A program made the position numbers and the translations under genes. The notes below the pieces were generated by a model. It was not told the origin of the DNA. It did no database searches and worked only from the letters and a program-made list of their open reading frames with translations. From positions 78,560 through 142,559 of the forward strand of contig CACZZF010000003.1 in NCBI GenBank assembly GCA_902785575.1: a DNA stretch of 64,000 nucleotides, given 5' to 3'. This document shows, piece after piece, positions 35,762 to 44,890 of this stretch. This stretch comes from an uncultured Bacteroidia bacterium. Lineage in GTDB: Bacteria; Bacteroidota; Bacteroidia; Bacteroidales; UBA932. How positions within the stretch are numbered: the stretch's first letter is position 1; the number at the start of each line of letters is the position of its first letter.

Positions 35762-35787
35762 CCGGAGGGAGGGTCAGCCCCCTCCGG
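35762..35787 (-). promoter_or_regulatory. Intergenic hairpin inside the PUL operon
   Basis: CCGGAGGG (35762-35769) pairs perfectly with CCCTCCGG (35780-35787), and an inner GGG/CCC can extend the stem. It lies in the 56-base gap between the binding-protein gene and the GH26 gene, the longest gap between PUL structural genes. No T-run follows on the minus strand, so it is more likely an mRNA-stability or processing element than a full terminator. Confidence 0.6.
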
Positions 35788-35796
35788 AATAAAATG

Positions 35797-38535
35797 TTAT
35801 TTGAGAATGACAGCCGTCAGGGTATATCCCTGCCCGGTGATCACAAGACCACCATTGGCGATCATCTCATCAAGGATAGCTTGGGTTAGCTCAATCTCGA
35901 GTTTGTTCTCCTCATAAAGCTTATAAGGGTCTTCTGTGCCAGGATGAGCTGCCCATGAACCGTTAGAGAAACGGATCTGAACCTCGTCAGCCGTAGGTGT
36001 GAACTCCAATACGATGGTAGTTCCGGCTTCAACTGTGCTCCAGTCATAGCCACCCCAGGAGAGAGCTGTCATAGCCTTATGGTCGTCACCAAGGCCGCCG
36101 GACCAGTCAACCTCGAAAGAACCTTCCCAAATAGGGGTGCCAACAGGAGCCATCTCTCCAGTAGTGACAAGGTAAACTCCAGTAAGGGTATAGCCCTGGC
36201 CGGTGATAACGAGACCGCCGGTAGCGACCATATTGTCCAGAATCTCCTTTGTCAACTCTATCTCGAGTTTGCTCTCTCCATAGAGCTTGTAAGGATCCGG
36301 GGTGCCCGGATGAGCGGCCCAGGAGCCATTGGAGAAACGGATCTGAACCTCATCAGCCGTAGGAGTGAACTCAAGGACGATCTTCGTTCCAGCCTCAACG
36401 GTGCTCCAATCGTAGCCACCCCATGAGAGAGCGGTCATGGCCTTGTTGTCTTCTCCTGCTCCACCACTCCAATCAACGACCTGGGAGCCCTCCCAGATGG
36501 CGGTCTTCTCCTCGACAGCGCCAAACTGGATGAGTGAGATACGGGTGATCTCAATATTACCGTCACCATTGATGATGAAGGCATTGCCCCAAGTGTCAAT
36601 CTTGGTCAGCTGGGCCAGGATCTCGGGCGTAACCGCAAAGGAGAACATCTGGCTTCCGCTAGGATAGAAATCACTCTTGATCTCATTACCACCATCAAGC
36701 TCGGGGACAGAGAGGTTGGACCAGTGTCCATCCACAAGCTGGATGTCCCACCAGTTACCTTCAGGAGCGTTGAAGTATACACGTACGACATCACTCTCCT
36801 TGATTCCGGCATTGATGAAAGCGTCCTGCTCAGCAAAGCCCTTTCCACTCCAACCAGTCACGATTTCACTGCCTTCCCAGATAGTCTTCTCGGTGAAAGG
36901 AGCGGTGATCTCGAACGGGACAGGCCATGTCATCTCAGTGCCGTCAACCAGAACCATTGCCAGACGATAAACGCCAGGGCCTATTCCTTCAGGTATGTCG
37001 AATGACATATTATCGTCACCGCGGACAGCATAGGAAACAACCTTCTTGCCCTTGATGAACATCTGCTCCACATTCAGGAGATTCTTTCCGGTTATGGCTA
37101 TCTTCTTTCCGAGAGCGAATGAAGGCTGGGCGAAAGTCACTGAAACCGCCTCGTCGTAGGTGACGGTAATGGCTTCGGTAGCGGTGTTGTCTCCATTGGC
37201 GGCGGTAAGGGTGAGAGGACCCGTGTAAGCGTCTTTCGGGACAGCCACCTTTACGGAATCAGCGGTCAGGATATCGAACTTACAGTCAATGAATCCGTGT
37301 TCCTTATCACCAATCGTGACACCAGTGACAAGATCGAGATCGGTACCGGTGACGACGATATTGGTCTGGCCGGCCACAGCCTCATTCTTGTCAACAGCGG
37401 TGGCCACAGGCTTGACAACAGCGATCTCGGAGCTGTAGGCCTGCTTCCCGGAAGCGAGAGTAACGGTGAGACCGCCATCCTTGGCACCAGCAGGGACAGT
37501 GGCGACGATGTTTTCACCATCGAGATACCACTGGGCCTCGGCACCAGTGAACTCAACCTTCGTGACAAGGTCAAGATCGGAACCGGTGATCGACACGTCT
37601 GAGCCAGCCTTGTAGCGTCCGTCCTCAGCGAGCGACGCGACCTCAAGGTCGGTCACATTCAGAGAGATGATCGCTCCGGCCTGGAACTCCTTACCCGCGA
37701 ATGAGGTGAGGACTATCTGGCCGTCGCCAGCGGAAGGCGGAAGATTGAAACTGATTGAATTACCATCCTCGGCGAGCTTGAATTCAACATCAGCGGCGCC
37801 TGTCAGGTTGATTTTCTCAATCATCTCCAGATGGGATCCGGAGACGGTGATGACATCACCGCTCTTGTATGTGGTGGTGTCAGCAACAGCGACGGTAGGA
37901 TCTCCGACCACAAGCTCGGTACCAGAATAGATCTGGTTCGGAATAGTGTTCTGATCCTCAATCTCGTTGACATCACCTATAATGACATAACCGGAAACCG
38001 CGTTAGCGGGAACCTTGAAGGAAAGCTCACTGCCAGACTGGCTGTTGAACTCAGTGACATAGACACCACCTCCGAGGATAACTTCCCTGACATTGTTCAG
38101 ATATTCACCCTTGATGGTGACAACGTCTCCGGACAAGACTGTCGCCGGAGCGAAAGAGCTGAAAACGATCGGCTCGGTGTACTCCAGGTCAAATCTGGTG
38201 GAAGCGGTGAGGCCATCGCTTGTGACAACAGTGACAGGGCCTACAGCGGCATCCATAGGGACAGTGAGACGGATCTCACTACGCTCGCCGGCAGCGACCT
38301 TCTCTATGGAAGTGACTGTCGCTCCGCCCGCGAAGCGGACCTCCGTCACTTTGTCGAGATTGGCACCGATGACGCGAAGCTGGGCGCCCCTCATCACGGG
38401 GTTCGGAGCGATCGCGGCAAGGGCGAGCTTACCGGCATACTGGTCAGTGTCCAGTTCTTCCTGCTGGCAAGCGGTCAAGCCTGACATCGCGACAATAAGA
38501 GTCGCGAGAATGGAATATTTAAATATATTCTTCAT
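35797..38535 (-). CDS. Large surface glycan-binding protein with IPT repeats and three C-terminal modules
   Basis: 912 residues. The lipoprotein signal ends at C23 (GLTAC), followed by a run of about six IPT/TIG Ig-like repeats, each starting with a pattern like AIAPNPVMRGAQLRVIGANLDKVTEVRF. The C-terminal third holds three modules beginning IWEGS. The first is diverged, while the second and third are nearly identical over about 120 residues (DWSGG, MTALSWGGYDWSTVEAGT, FTPTADEVQIRFSNGSWAAH). Their many aromatic residues fit carbohydrate binding. The protein takes the place of SusE/F-type or SGBP proteins in this PUL and probably captures the polysaccharide on the surface. The modules are not of a family I can name. 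Confidence 0.85.
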   Translation of the reverse strand: MKNIFKYSILATLIVAMSGLTACQQEELDTDQYAGKLALAAIAPNPVMRGAQLRVIGANLDKVTEVRFAGGATVTSIEKVAAGERSEIRLTVPMDAAVGPVTVVTSDGLTASTRFDLEYTEPIVFSSFAPATVLSGDVVTIKGEYLNNVREVILGGGVYVTEFNSQSGSELSFKVPANAVSGYVIIGDVNEIEDQNTIPNQIYSGTELVVGDPTVAVADTTTYKSGDVITVSGSHLEMIEKINLTGAADVEFKLAEDGNSISFNLPPSAGDGQIVLTSFAGKEFQAGAIISLNVTDLEVASLAEDGRYKAGSDVSITGSDLDLVTKVEFTGAEAQWYLDGENIVATVPAGAKDGGLTVTLASGKQAYSSEIAVVKPVATAVDKNEAVAGQTNIVVTGTDLDLVTGVTIGDKEHGFIDCKFDILTADSVKVAVPKDAYTGPLTLTAANGDNTATEAITVTYDEAVSVTFAQPSFALGKKIAITGKNLLNVEQMFIKGKKVVSYAVRGDDNMSFDIPEGIGPGVYRLAMVLVDGTEMTWPVPFEITAPFTEKTIWEGSEIVTGWSGKGFAEQDAFINAGIKESDVVRVYFNAPEGNWWDIQLVDGHWSNLSVPELDGGNEIKSDFYPSGSQMFSFAVTPEILAQLTKIDTWGNAFIINGDGNIEITRISLIQFGAVEEKTAIWEGSQVVDWSGGAGEDNKAMTALSWGGYDWSTVEAGTKIVLEFTPTADEVQIRFSNGSWAAHPGTPDPYKLYGESKLEIELTKEILDNMVATGGLVITGQGYTLTGVYLVTTGEMAPVGTPIWEGSFEVDWSGGLGDDHKAMTALSWGGYDWSTVEAGTTIVLEFTPTADEVQIRFSNGSWAAHPGTEDPYKLYEENKLEIELTQAILDEMIANGGLVITGQGYTLTAVILK
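35800..36510. repeat. Two 366-bp tandem repeats encoding the last two binding modules
   Basis: The DNA of about 35800-36144 repeats at about 36166-36510 with a 366-bp (122-codon) period; for example, GAACTC(C/A)A lies at 36001 and at 36367. The copies differ mostly at third codon positions, pointing to an older duplication kept under selection. Confidence 0.8.
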
Positions 38536-38550
38536 ATTCAGTTCCTCCTA

Positions 38551-39855
38551 TTATTTGTAAGGGACAGCGCGGATGTTGTCGATCTTGATGACCGGCTGGC
38601 ACTCAGTTCCAGTCACGCCGCCACTCCACACGAAGATGGTGAGGGAAGAGAAGGAAGCGGGAGTAATCTCCGCTGTGTTAGCGGTTCCGTCAGACTTATA
38701 AGCGAAATCAGTGTAAGGGATGGTGACAGTCACCCACTTGTCGCCAGTATCGAACGAACCGCTTGACTTCCAAGGAATATACAGCGCGCGGGGAGCCTGA
38801 GGCACACCGTCGCCGCTTATGAACTTGTTGTTAGCTCCGGCGGTGACATTGCCATCTTTGTCAACCGCGCCTTCGGCACCACCAGTGACGACATCAACGC
38901 CTCCGATGATGATCTGCATCGCTCCAGCCTTCCAGGCATTGGCACTGGGGATATAAAGCTCGAACTTTAGAGCCATATTCTTCCAGTTGGTGAAATCGAC
39001 AAAGTCGGTAAGGCGGGGGCTGTCAGCATAAGAGACAGGATCGTCCCAATCACCGGGCCAGTACTCGAAGGAGAAGTTGCCATCTTTCCAGCCACCCTCA
39101 GCGTCCAGGGTGACATCAACGCCACCAAGACGGAGGAAGTTGCCGGAGAGGGCTGTCTCATCGGTCTCAACGACCTGAGCGTGCCAACCATGGTTGGTCG
39201 GGTGAGGATCGTTATCGAAATTGAACAGCATTCCTCTGGAATCCTTGTACATGAACACTGACTGGGCGGTTCCGGAAGAGGTGGTAACCTTGATCTTTCC
39301 GGGCTGGGCGCCTTCAGGAACGACCACGGTGACGGACGAGCCGTCTCCAGCGGTGGCGGTAACGGGATCCACACCGGGGAACTCAACCTCGACAGGAGCG
39401 AAGAGGTAAGATCCGTTGATCGTGACAGTCTCTCCGGGCTGCGCCCACTCAAGTGACATTGTGGAGATCTTCGGAGCGGGAGGCAGGACCTTGAAATCAT
39501 AGGTCACTTGCTGGCCATCCTTGGTGATCAGATAGATCTTGTCGGTCTGATCGACCGGCATTGTCTTGGGAACAGCGACAACGAGAGTCTTAGCCGTAAT
39601 GAAACTGGTGTTCAGTATGGCGGGCTGGTCGTTGAAATAGACGTCGTGGATGCTGGTGAGGTTATCACCGACGATGCACACGATCTCCTCCATATTGGCC
39701 TGGGTGATGACAACATCCTTGTTGGCATAGCGGATAAAATCCACTGTGGGGACTCCCGATGTCTGGACAAAACGGTCCGGATAATCAACGGAGTCGCAGG
39801 CAGCCAGAAGGACCGCACCCAGGAGAAGGCTTGTGTATATTGTCTTAACTTTCAT
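38551..39855 (-). CDS. Surface glycan-binding lipoprotein (SGBP-like) with IPT domains
   Basis: 434 residues. Lipoprotein signal ending at C20 (LLAAC). Two IPT/TIG-like Ig domains (about 35-125 and 128-205: PPAPKISTMSLEWAQPGETVTINGSYL) are followed by a C-terminal beta-sandwich of about 220 residues (MLFNFDNDPHPTNHGW, FEYWPGDWDD, LYIPWKSSGSFDTGDKWVTVTIPYTDF) that resembles the C-terminal glycan-binding domain of SGBP proteins. It lies directly after susD, the position usual for such binders, and probably helps hold mannan or related chains for the SusCD pore. The start is 11 bases after the susD stop. Confidence 0.86.
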   Translation of the reverse strand: MKVKTIYTSLLLGAVLLAACDSVDYPDRFVQTSGVPTVDFIRYANKDVVITQANMEEIVCIVGDNLTSIHDVYFNDQPAILNTSFITAKTLVVAVPKTMPVDQTDKIYLITKDGQQVTYDFKVLPPAPKISTMSLEWAQPGETVTINGSYLFAPVEVEFPGVDPVTATAGDGSSVTVVVPEGAQPGKIKVTTSSGTAQSVFMYKDSRGMLFNFDNDPHPTNHGWHAQVVETDETALSGNFLRLGGVDVTLDAEGGWKDGNFSFEYWPGDWDDPVSYADSPRLTDFVDFTNWKNMALKFELYIPSANAWKAGAMQIIIGGVDVVTGGAEGAVDKDGNVTAGANNKFISGDGVPQAPRALYIPWKSSGSFDTGDKWVTVTIPYTDFAYKSDGTANTAEITPASFSSLTIFVWSGGVTGTECQPVIKIDNIRAVPYK

Positions 39856-39866
39856 CTTTTCTCGAA

Positions 39867-41645
39867 TTAAAAGTCATAAGAATAAGTCTCGCGGACATCG
39901 ACATGGACCGATTCGGCAGTTGAGCCAACGTTCGGATTCATAACCACATCTTCAGTCGGGAACGGCATGTAGAACATCGAAGGCTTGACATCCGTCAGCT
40001 CCTGGTCAGCGTTGTAAGTGACGCCGGAGGTATCCCAGGCGCGGGCGCCAGGACCGACATAGTTCTCCTGGGCGTCGGTGACAAACTGCTTGTAAAGACC
40101 GTCGAGGCCATTATAGCCAGAGCGTTTCTGGGCAAGGAGGTCAGCGATACAAGCGTTGGCATCATAGTATGAGCGACGTACATAATCGTACCAGCGGTCT
40201 CCCTCGAGAGCGAGCTCAAGGCGGCGCTCTTTCCAGATATCATCATAAGTGACACTGGTCAAAGGCTTCGCGTGAGCCCTCTCACGGATCTTGTTGACAT
40301 ACTCCAGAGCCGTGGCGGAGTCACCAGTAAGAAGAGCGGCTTCGGCATAGACAAGATAGATGTCACCCAAGCGAAGTATGTGAGTGGGAAGCTGGTTGTA
40401 CATACCGAATGAAGGATAGCCGAAAGCGGCCACATGGTCAGCCACGTCACCATAGATATGCTTGGCATAATTGGCTCCGGTCTGGCAACCGAAAGTCTTG
40501 TTGGAAGCATTGGTGTCGAAACCTCCCGGGCAATAGCTGGGATCATAGAAGAAACGGTAAAAATCAAAGCCGCCCTTATCTGTCCAGAAATAGTCATAGA
40601 AGTCACCGAACATCATCATAGTGGCTTGACGACGGTCATCCACATCTTTCCTTTCCTCGGGATTCTCGATAGCGGAAACTCCGAAAGCGGACTGAAGATC
40701 GACAGTGGGGCCTTTCCAGTCACCCCAGAGATTGCCGTTCTCGTCGAATCCGACATTACCCACATCGCACTGGATGGAGTTCTGGGATGTCCAGTTCTCC
40801 TCCTTGCACTGCCAATGCCAAGTGAAGAGGCACTCGCCAGTCTGCTGGAACTTGTCCGGAGTCATCCTGAAAATGTCAGAATACTTAGGAGTAAGGCTAC
40901 GACCCGAGTTCTTGATCACATCCTCAGCATACCTCTTGGCGGCAACCAGGTCATTCTGGTCAAGAGATCCGTTGACACCGGCCTTAGTCAGATAAACCTT
41001 GGAAAGAAGAGCCTCGGCGGCATAGTAGTCGATCCTGTTAAGCTTGCCGATGTAAGCGTTCTTGGGAAGGAGCTCGAGGGCTTTCTCAAGAGTCAGGACG
41101 ATATATTCGTAAACGTCCGCCTTCTGGACCTTGCTGACCTCGTTGTAGGTGGCTTCCTTGATAACCTCGGTGTTGTCGTGGATAATAGGAACGTCACCGA
41201 AGGTGCGGACCAAAAGGAAATAAGCCATGGCCTTCCATGCGAGCGCCTCGCCTATGCAACGGTTCTTCGTGGCCTGGGAAGCGTTTCCATCAGCCTCGAG
41301 GATATTCTTGATAACAGTGTTGCACTGCGCGTTGACAGCCCAAAGTGAGTAGGACATATTCTTAAGATCCTGGTCGGTACCGTTGACTGTAAGGGTAGTA
41401 TAGGCGTTTTGCCCCTGATACACGTTACCGCACATTGTCTCGGATCCGTAAATATAGAAACGGATGATGTCGTACCAAGGAGAGTTATAGAGGTAATTGA
41501 TACCCTGCTCCACCTGCGCGTCATTCTTATAGAAATCGCCGGTTGTGAAGCTATCCTCGGAAGGACGGTCCAGGAACTTCTCGCATGAGGAGGCGCCAAA
41601 GGCGATGACAATCGCCACGATAATATATTTCAATGCGTTTTTCAT
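39867..41645 (-). CDS. susD: SusD/RagB-family glycan-binding lipoprotein
   Basis: 592 residues from ATG at 41645, chosen because GGAGG lies 8 bases upstream; an earlier ATG at 41660 adds five residues. The signal peptide ends at C21 (GASSC) followed by EKFLDRPSEDSFT. The SusD fold includes N-terminal TPR-like helices, RCIGEALAWKAMAYFLLVRTFGDVPI, and the C-terminal LRLGDIYLVYAEAALLTGD and ERRLELALEGDRWYDYVRR. It forms the lid of the SusC transporter at the outer membrane and binds the incoming oligosaccharide. The gene begins 16 bases after the susC stop, the standard pair order. Confidence 0.95.
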   Translation of the reverse strand: MKNALKYIIVAIVIAFGASSCEKFLDRPSEDSFTTGDFYKNDAQVEQGINYLYNSPWYDIIRFYIYGSETMCGNVYQGQNAYTTLTVNGTDQDLKNMSYSLWAVNAQCNTVIKNILEADGNASQATKNRCIGEALAWKAMAYFLLVRTFGDVPIIHDNTEVIKEATYNEVSKVQKADVYEYIVLTLEKALELLPKNAYIGKLNRIDYYAAEALLSKVYLTKAGVNGSLDQNDLVAAKRYAEDVIKNSGRSLTPKYSDIFRMTPDKFQQTGECLFTWHWQCKEENWTSQNSIQCDVGNVGFDENGNLWGDWKGPTVDLQSAFGVSAIENPEERKDVDDRRQATMMMFGDFYDYFWTDKGGFDFYRFFYDPSYCPGGFDTNASNKTFGCQTGANYAKHIYGDVADHVAAFGYPSFGMYNQLPTHILRLGDIYLVYAEAALLTGDSATALEYVNKIRERAHAKPLTSVTYDDIWKERRLELALEGDRWYDYVRRSYYDANACIADLLAQKRSGYNGLDGLYKQFVTDAQENYVGPGARAWDTSGVTYNADQELTDVKPSMFYMPFPTEDVVMNPNVGSTAESVHVDVRETYSYDF

Positions 41646-41661
41646 TTTCTTGTCCTCCATT

Positions 41662-44600
41662 CTAGAAAGTGAGATTAAGACCGAAAGAACAAGTCATAGG
41701 AGAAGGATAACGTCCGTTGTCAACTCCGAAAGTGAGTCCGGATGAATCCTGCGTGGAGGCTCCGACCTCAGGGTCGAATCCCATGTACTTGGTGAAAGTG
41801 TAAAGGTTCTGAATATTCGTGTAGAGCCTTATGTTGTCGACTTTGATCTTGGTGAGAAGCTTCTTAGGGAAGGTATATCCCAAAGTTATGTTCTTGATTC
41901 TCAAGTAGCTTCCGTCCTCGATGTAACGGGTGCTGAGACGGTCATTGTCGTTAGGGTCCTGGATGGACGGACGAGGAGTCATAGTTCCAGAGTTGGAGAC
42001 CTTGACATTGGTGATATCGTCTTGCCACCATGAACCATCAGCATAGGTCTTCTGGGGATCTATCTGGACAAGTTTAGCCCTGTCAGCGATAGAAGTGTGC
42101 TGGTTGGTCCAAGTGCTGTTCATATGCACGAGACCGTTGTAGCCCTGCCCCATCATGTTGTAGTTGAGAACCTTGTTACCATAAGATCCATTAATGAATA
42201 TCGAGAGATCGAAATTCTTGTAACTGAAGGAGTTAGTCCATCCATAGGTGAACTTGGGAAGAGGAGAACCAATGTTGGTGCGGTCAAGCTCGTTGATGAC
42301 ACCATCACCATTGACATCCTCAAACTTGAGGTCACCAACCCACACGGTGGTATAACGGTTGAATACTCCGTCAGCAGGATATTTCTCAGCCTTAGGAGAC
42401 CTCTGGATGTCCTCCAGTGACTCATAAACGCCAAGGACCTTGTAGCCGTAGAAGTTATAGAGGGACTCCCCTATCTCGGTCACTGATACGACATCACTCC
42501 ACTGGCCATAGCCGACGAGGTTGGCGTTGGCGCTACCGTCGAGGGCGACAAGTTTGTTGCGGTTGAAGGAAATCTGGAAGTTGCTGTTCCAGGAGAAATC
42601 CTTGGTCTGGATCGGATGGGTGTCCAGAGTGATCTCAAGACCCTTGTTCTCGATGGTACCGTAGTTTCCCTTAGGGGCGGCGAGAGCGGAGGAGCCGTTA
42701 CCCTGGGTACCCATATATGAAGGAAGGGTCATCGACATGAGCATGTCGGATGATATCTTCCTGTAAAGGTCGACGGTAAGGTTGATCCTGCTGTCAAGGA
42801 AGCTCAAATCGAAACCGAGGTTTGTCTGGTGCTGCTTCTCCCAGTGGATACCAGTGTTGGAGATGTTTGCCGGACGCTGGCTGTCACCAAGTCCGGTCGG
42901 CATCTTGGACATGCCGGACTCCCAGGCGCCACCACCGATGTTGGCGTTACCTGTCTGTCCCCAACCGATACGGATCTTACCGCTGTTCAGGCCGATGGAG
43001 TTGGTGAAATCCTTCAGGAACTCCTCATTGGTGAACCTCCAGCTTCCAGCGAAGGAATGGAAAGGAGCCCAACGGTTATCCGGTCCGAAGTTCGAGGAAC
43101 CGTCATAACGGAAAGTATAAGTGAAGAGGTAGCGATCGTCAAAATTATAAGTCTCACGGGTGAAGAACGACGCCATGGCCGCGCTTCCGAAACCTGAGTT
43201 GACGGTAGGGTTACCTGTAGCAAGTTTGATATTGTGGATATCATCTGAAGGAAGACCGGTGTTATTGGCGCCAAGGTAGTTCCATCTGGACTCCCAAGCT
43301 TCCTGACCGGCCATAGCCGTGACACTATGCTTACCGAAGGTGTTGGAGTAGGTCAGATAGTTCTTGATTGACCAATAGGTACTTCCATTACGCTGTGAAC
43401 CCATGCTGTTGTTACCCCTCTGCCAGCCTCCGAGATTAACCATCGGCTTGTAGAAGGTGGACTCGGAATTACTCACATCGAAACCGACCTCGCTTCTGAG
43501 CGTGAAGTGCTTGATGGGGGTGAGGTCAGCATAGACATTACCTGTCAATTTCTGACGCTTCAGGAGGTTTTCGTCAAGCATTGCGAGGGCGACAGGGTTG
43601 GCGGAGGTGTAACCCTCACGGACAGTTGTCGAATAATTCCCGTCAATATCATAGACAGGAATATCGGGAAGAGTGGAGAGGGAGTAGAAGATCACACCCT
43701 CTTGACCGTCGGCCAACTTGATATTATCGTTCGTGACAGCATACGTGGCGTTAAGTCCGAGTTTGAACCACTCCTTGAGCTGCGCGTCAAGGTTGGAACG
43801 GAAGGAGATACGGTTGAAGCTGGAACCGATAATTGTTCCCTGCTGATCCATATAAGAACCTGACACATAGTACTGGACCTTCTCGGTACCACCCTGGGCA
43901 CTGACCTGATGCTGGTGCTGGAGAGCGGTACGGAAGACCTCATCCTGCCAATTGGTTCCCTTTCCGAGAATGGAAGGATCAGCGTACCATGAGTTGGCGT
44001 CGACAAGTCCGAGATCCACCATATCATTGTAGTACTCAGCGAATTGACGGAGGTTCATCATATCGATGCGGCTGGTCTGCCTCGAGAGAGCGAACATTCC
44101 GTCATAAGAGAATTTCGCGTCTCCGGCCTTACCGTGCTTGGTCGTGATGAGAACGACACCATTAGCGCCTTGCGCTCCATAGATAGCGGTCGCGGAAGCG
44201 TCCTTGAGGATTTCCATCGAGACGATATCGGCAGGGTTGATAGTGGCGAGCGGGGAGATCGTGGAGACCTTACCGTTACCAAGTGTTCCCAGACCGAAGT
44301 CCCAACCGGAGTTACCGCCACCCTGGACGATCACACCGTCGATGACGTAAAGAGGCTCAGCGTTGGCGTTGACAGTAGCCTGTCCACGAACGCGGATAGA
44401 AGATGAGGAACCAGGAGCTCCTGAAGTCTGAACCGCGGAAACTCCAGCGGCACGTCCCTGCAGGGACTGGTCGAGGTTCGTGATGATCGATCCCTTCAGG
44501 TCTTCCTCCCTCATTGAGACGGAGGCTCCGGAAAGGTCGCTCCTTTTCATTGTACCGTATCCCACGACAACAACCTCATCGAGGAACTCGGCGTCTTCCT

Positions 44601-44877
44601 TAAGGAGGACATCGATCACCGTACGGTTGCCGACAGGGATCTCTTGGGTAGCATAACCGATGGAAGAGAACACCAGAGTGGCGCCTGAACGCACTGTAAT
44701 GGTGTACTTACCATCAAGGTCTGTGACAGCACCGTTGGAGGTGCCTTTCTCCATGACACTGGCTCCGATCACCCCCTGTCCGGTGTCGTCTGTGACAACA
44801 CCGACCACCTTGACCTGAGCGGACAAGGTTACGGTCGCGAAAAGCGCCAGCATGATGGCTAACAGCTTGTGTTTCAT
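41662..44877 (-). CDS. susC: SusC-family TonB-dependent outer-membrane transporter
   Basis: 1071 residues. Signal peptide (ending near LSAQ), then a carboxypeptidase-regulatory-like beta-sandwich (22-105: VVGVVTDDTGQGVIGASV). A TonB-box region FLDEVVVVGYGTMKRSDLSGA is followed by the plug (NLDQSLQGRAAGVSAVQTSGAPG, SIRVRGQATVNANAEPLYVIDGV) and a C-terminal 22-strand barrel ending in GLNLTF. It imports oligosaccharides using TonB energy together with SusD. It follows the GH5_7-type gene by 13 bases and precedes susD by 16. Length and motifs are normal; no truncation. Confidence 0.96.
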   Translation of the reverse strand: MKHKLLAIMLALFATVTLSAQVKVVGVVTDDTGQGVIGASVMEKGTSNGAVTDLDGKYTITVRSGATLVFSSIGYATQEIPVGNRTVIDVLLKEDAEFLDEVVVVGYGTMKRSDLSGASVSMREEDLKGSIITNLDQSLQGRAAGVSAVQTSGAPGSSSSIRVRGQATVNANAEPLYVIDGVIVQGGGNSGWDFGLGTLGNGKVSTISPLATINPADIVSMEILKDASATAIYGAQGANGVVLITTKHGKAGDAKFSYDGMFALSRQTSRIDMMNLRQFAEYYNDMVDLGLVDANSWYADPSILGKGTNWQDEVFRTALQHQHQVSAQGGTEKVQYYVSGSYMDQQGTIIGSSFNRISFRSNLDAQLKEWFKLGLNATYAVTNDNIKLADGQEGVIFYSLSTLPDIPVYDIDGNYSTTVREGYTSANPVALAMLDENLLKRQKLTGNVYADLTPIKHFTLRSEVGFDVSNSESTFYKPMVNLGGWQRGNNSMGSQRNGSTYWSIKNYLTYSNTFGKHSVTAMAGQEAWESRWNYLGANNTGLPSDDIHNIKLATGNPTVNSGFGSAAMASFFTRETYNFDDRYLFTYTFRYDGSSNFGPDNRWAPFHSFAGSWRFTNEEFLKDFTNSIGLNSGKIRIGWGQTGNANIGGGAWESGMSKMPTGLGDSQRPANISNTGIHWEKQHQTNLGFDLSFLDSRINLTVDLYRKISSDMLMSMTLPSYMGTQGNGSSALAAPKGNYGTIENKGLEITLDTHPIQTKDFSWNSNFQISFNRNKLVALDGSANANLVGYGQWSDVVSVTEIGESLYNFYGYKVLGVYESLEDIQRSPKAEKYPADGVFNRYTTVWVGDLKFEDVNGDGVINELDRTNIGSPLPKFTYGWTNSFSYKNFDLSIFINGSYGNKVLNYNMMGQGYNGLVHMNSTWTNQHTSIADRAKLVQIDPQKTYADGSWWQDDITNVKVSNSGTMTPRPSIQDPNDNDRLSTRYIEDGSYLRIKNITLGYTFPKKLLTKIKVDNIRLYTNIQNLYTFTKYMGFDPEVGASTQDSSGLTFGVDNGRYPSPMTCSFGLNLTF

Positions 44878-44890
44878 GCTTTACTTGTTT

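Noticed and set aside
37831..38484. Long plus-strand frames opposite the IPT-repeat protein and other PUL genes
   Set aside because: They mirror the repeat structure of the real minus-strand genes, have no recognisable domains and no promoter or operon context.
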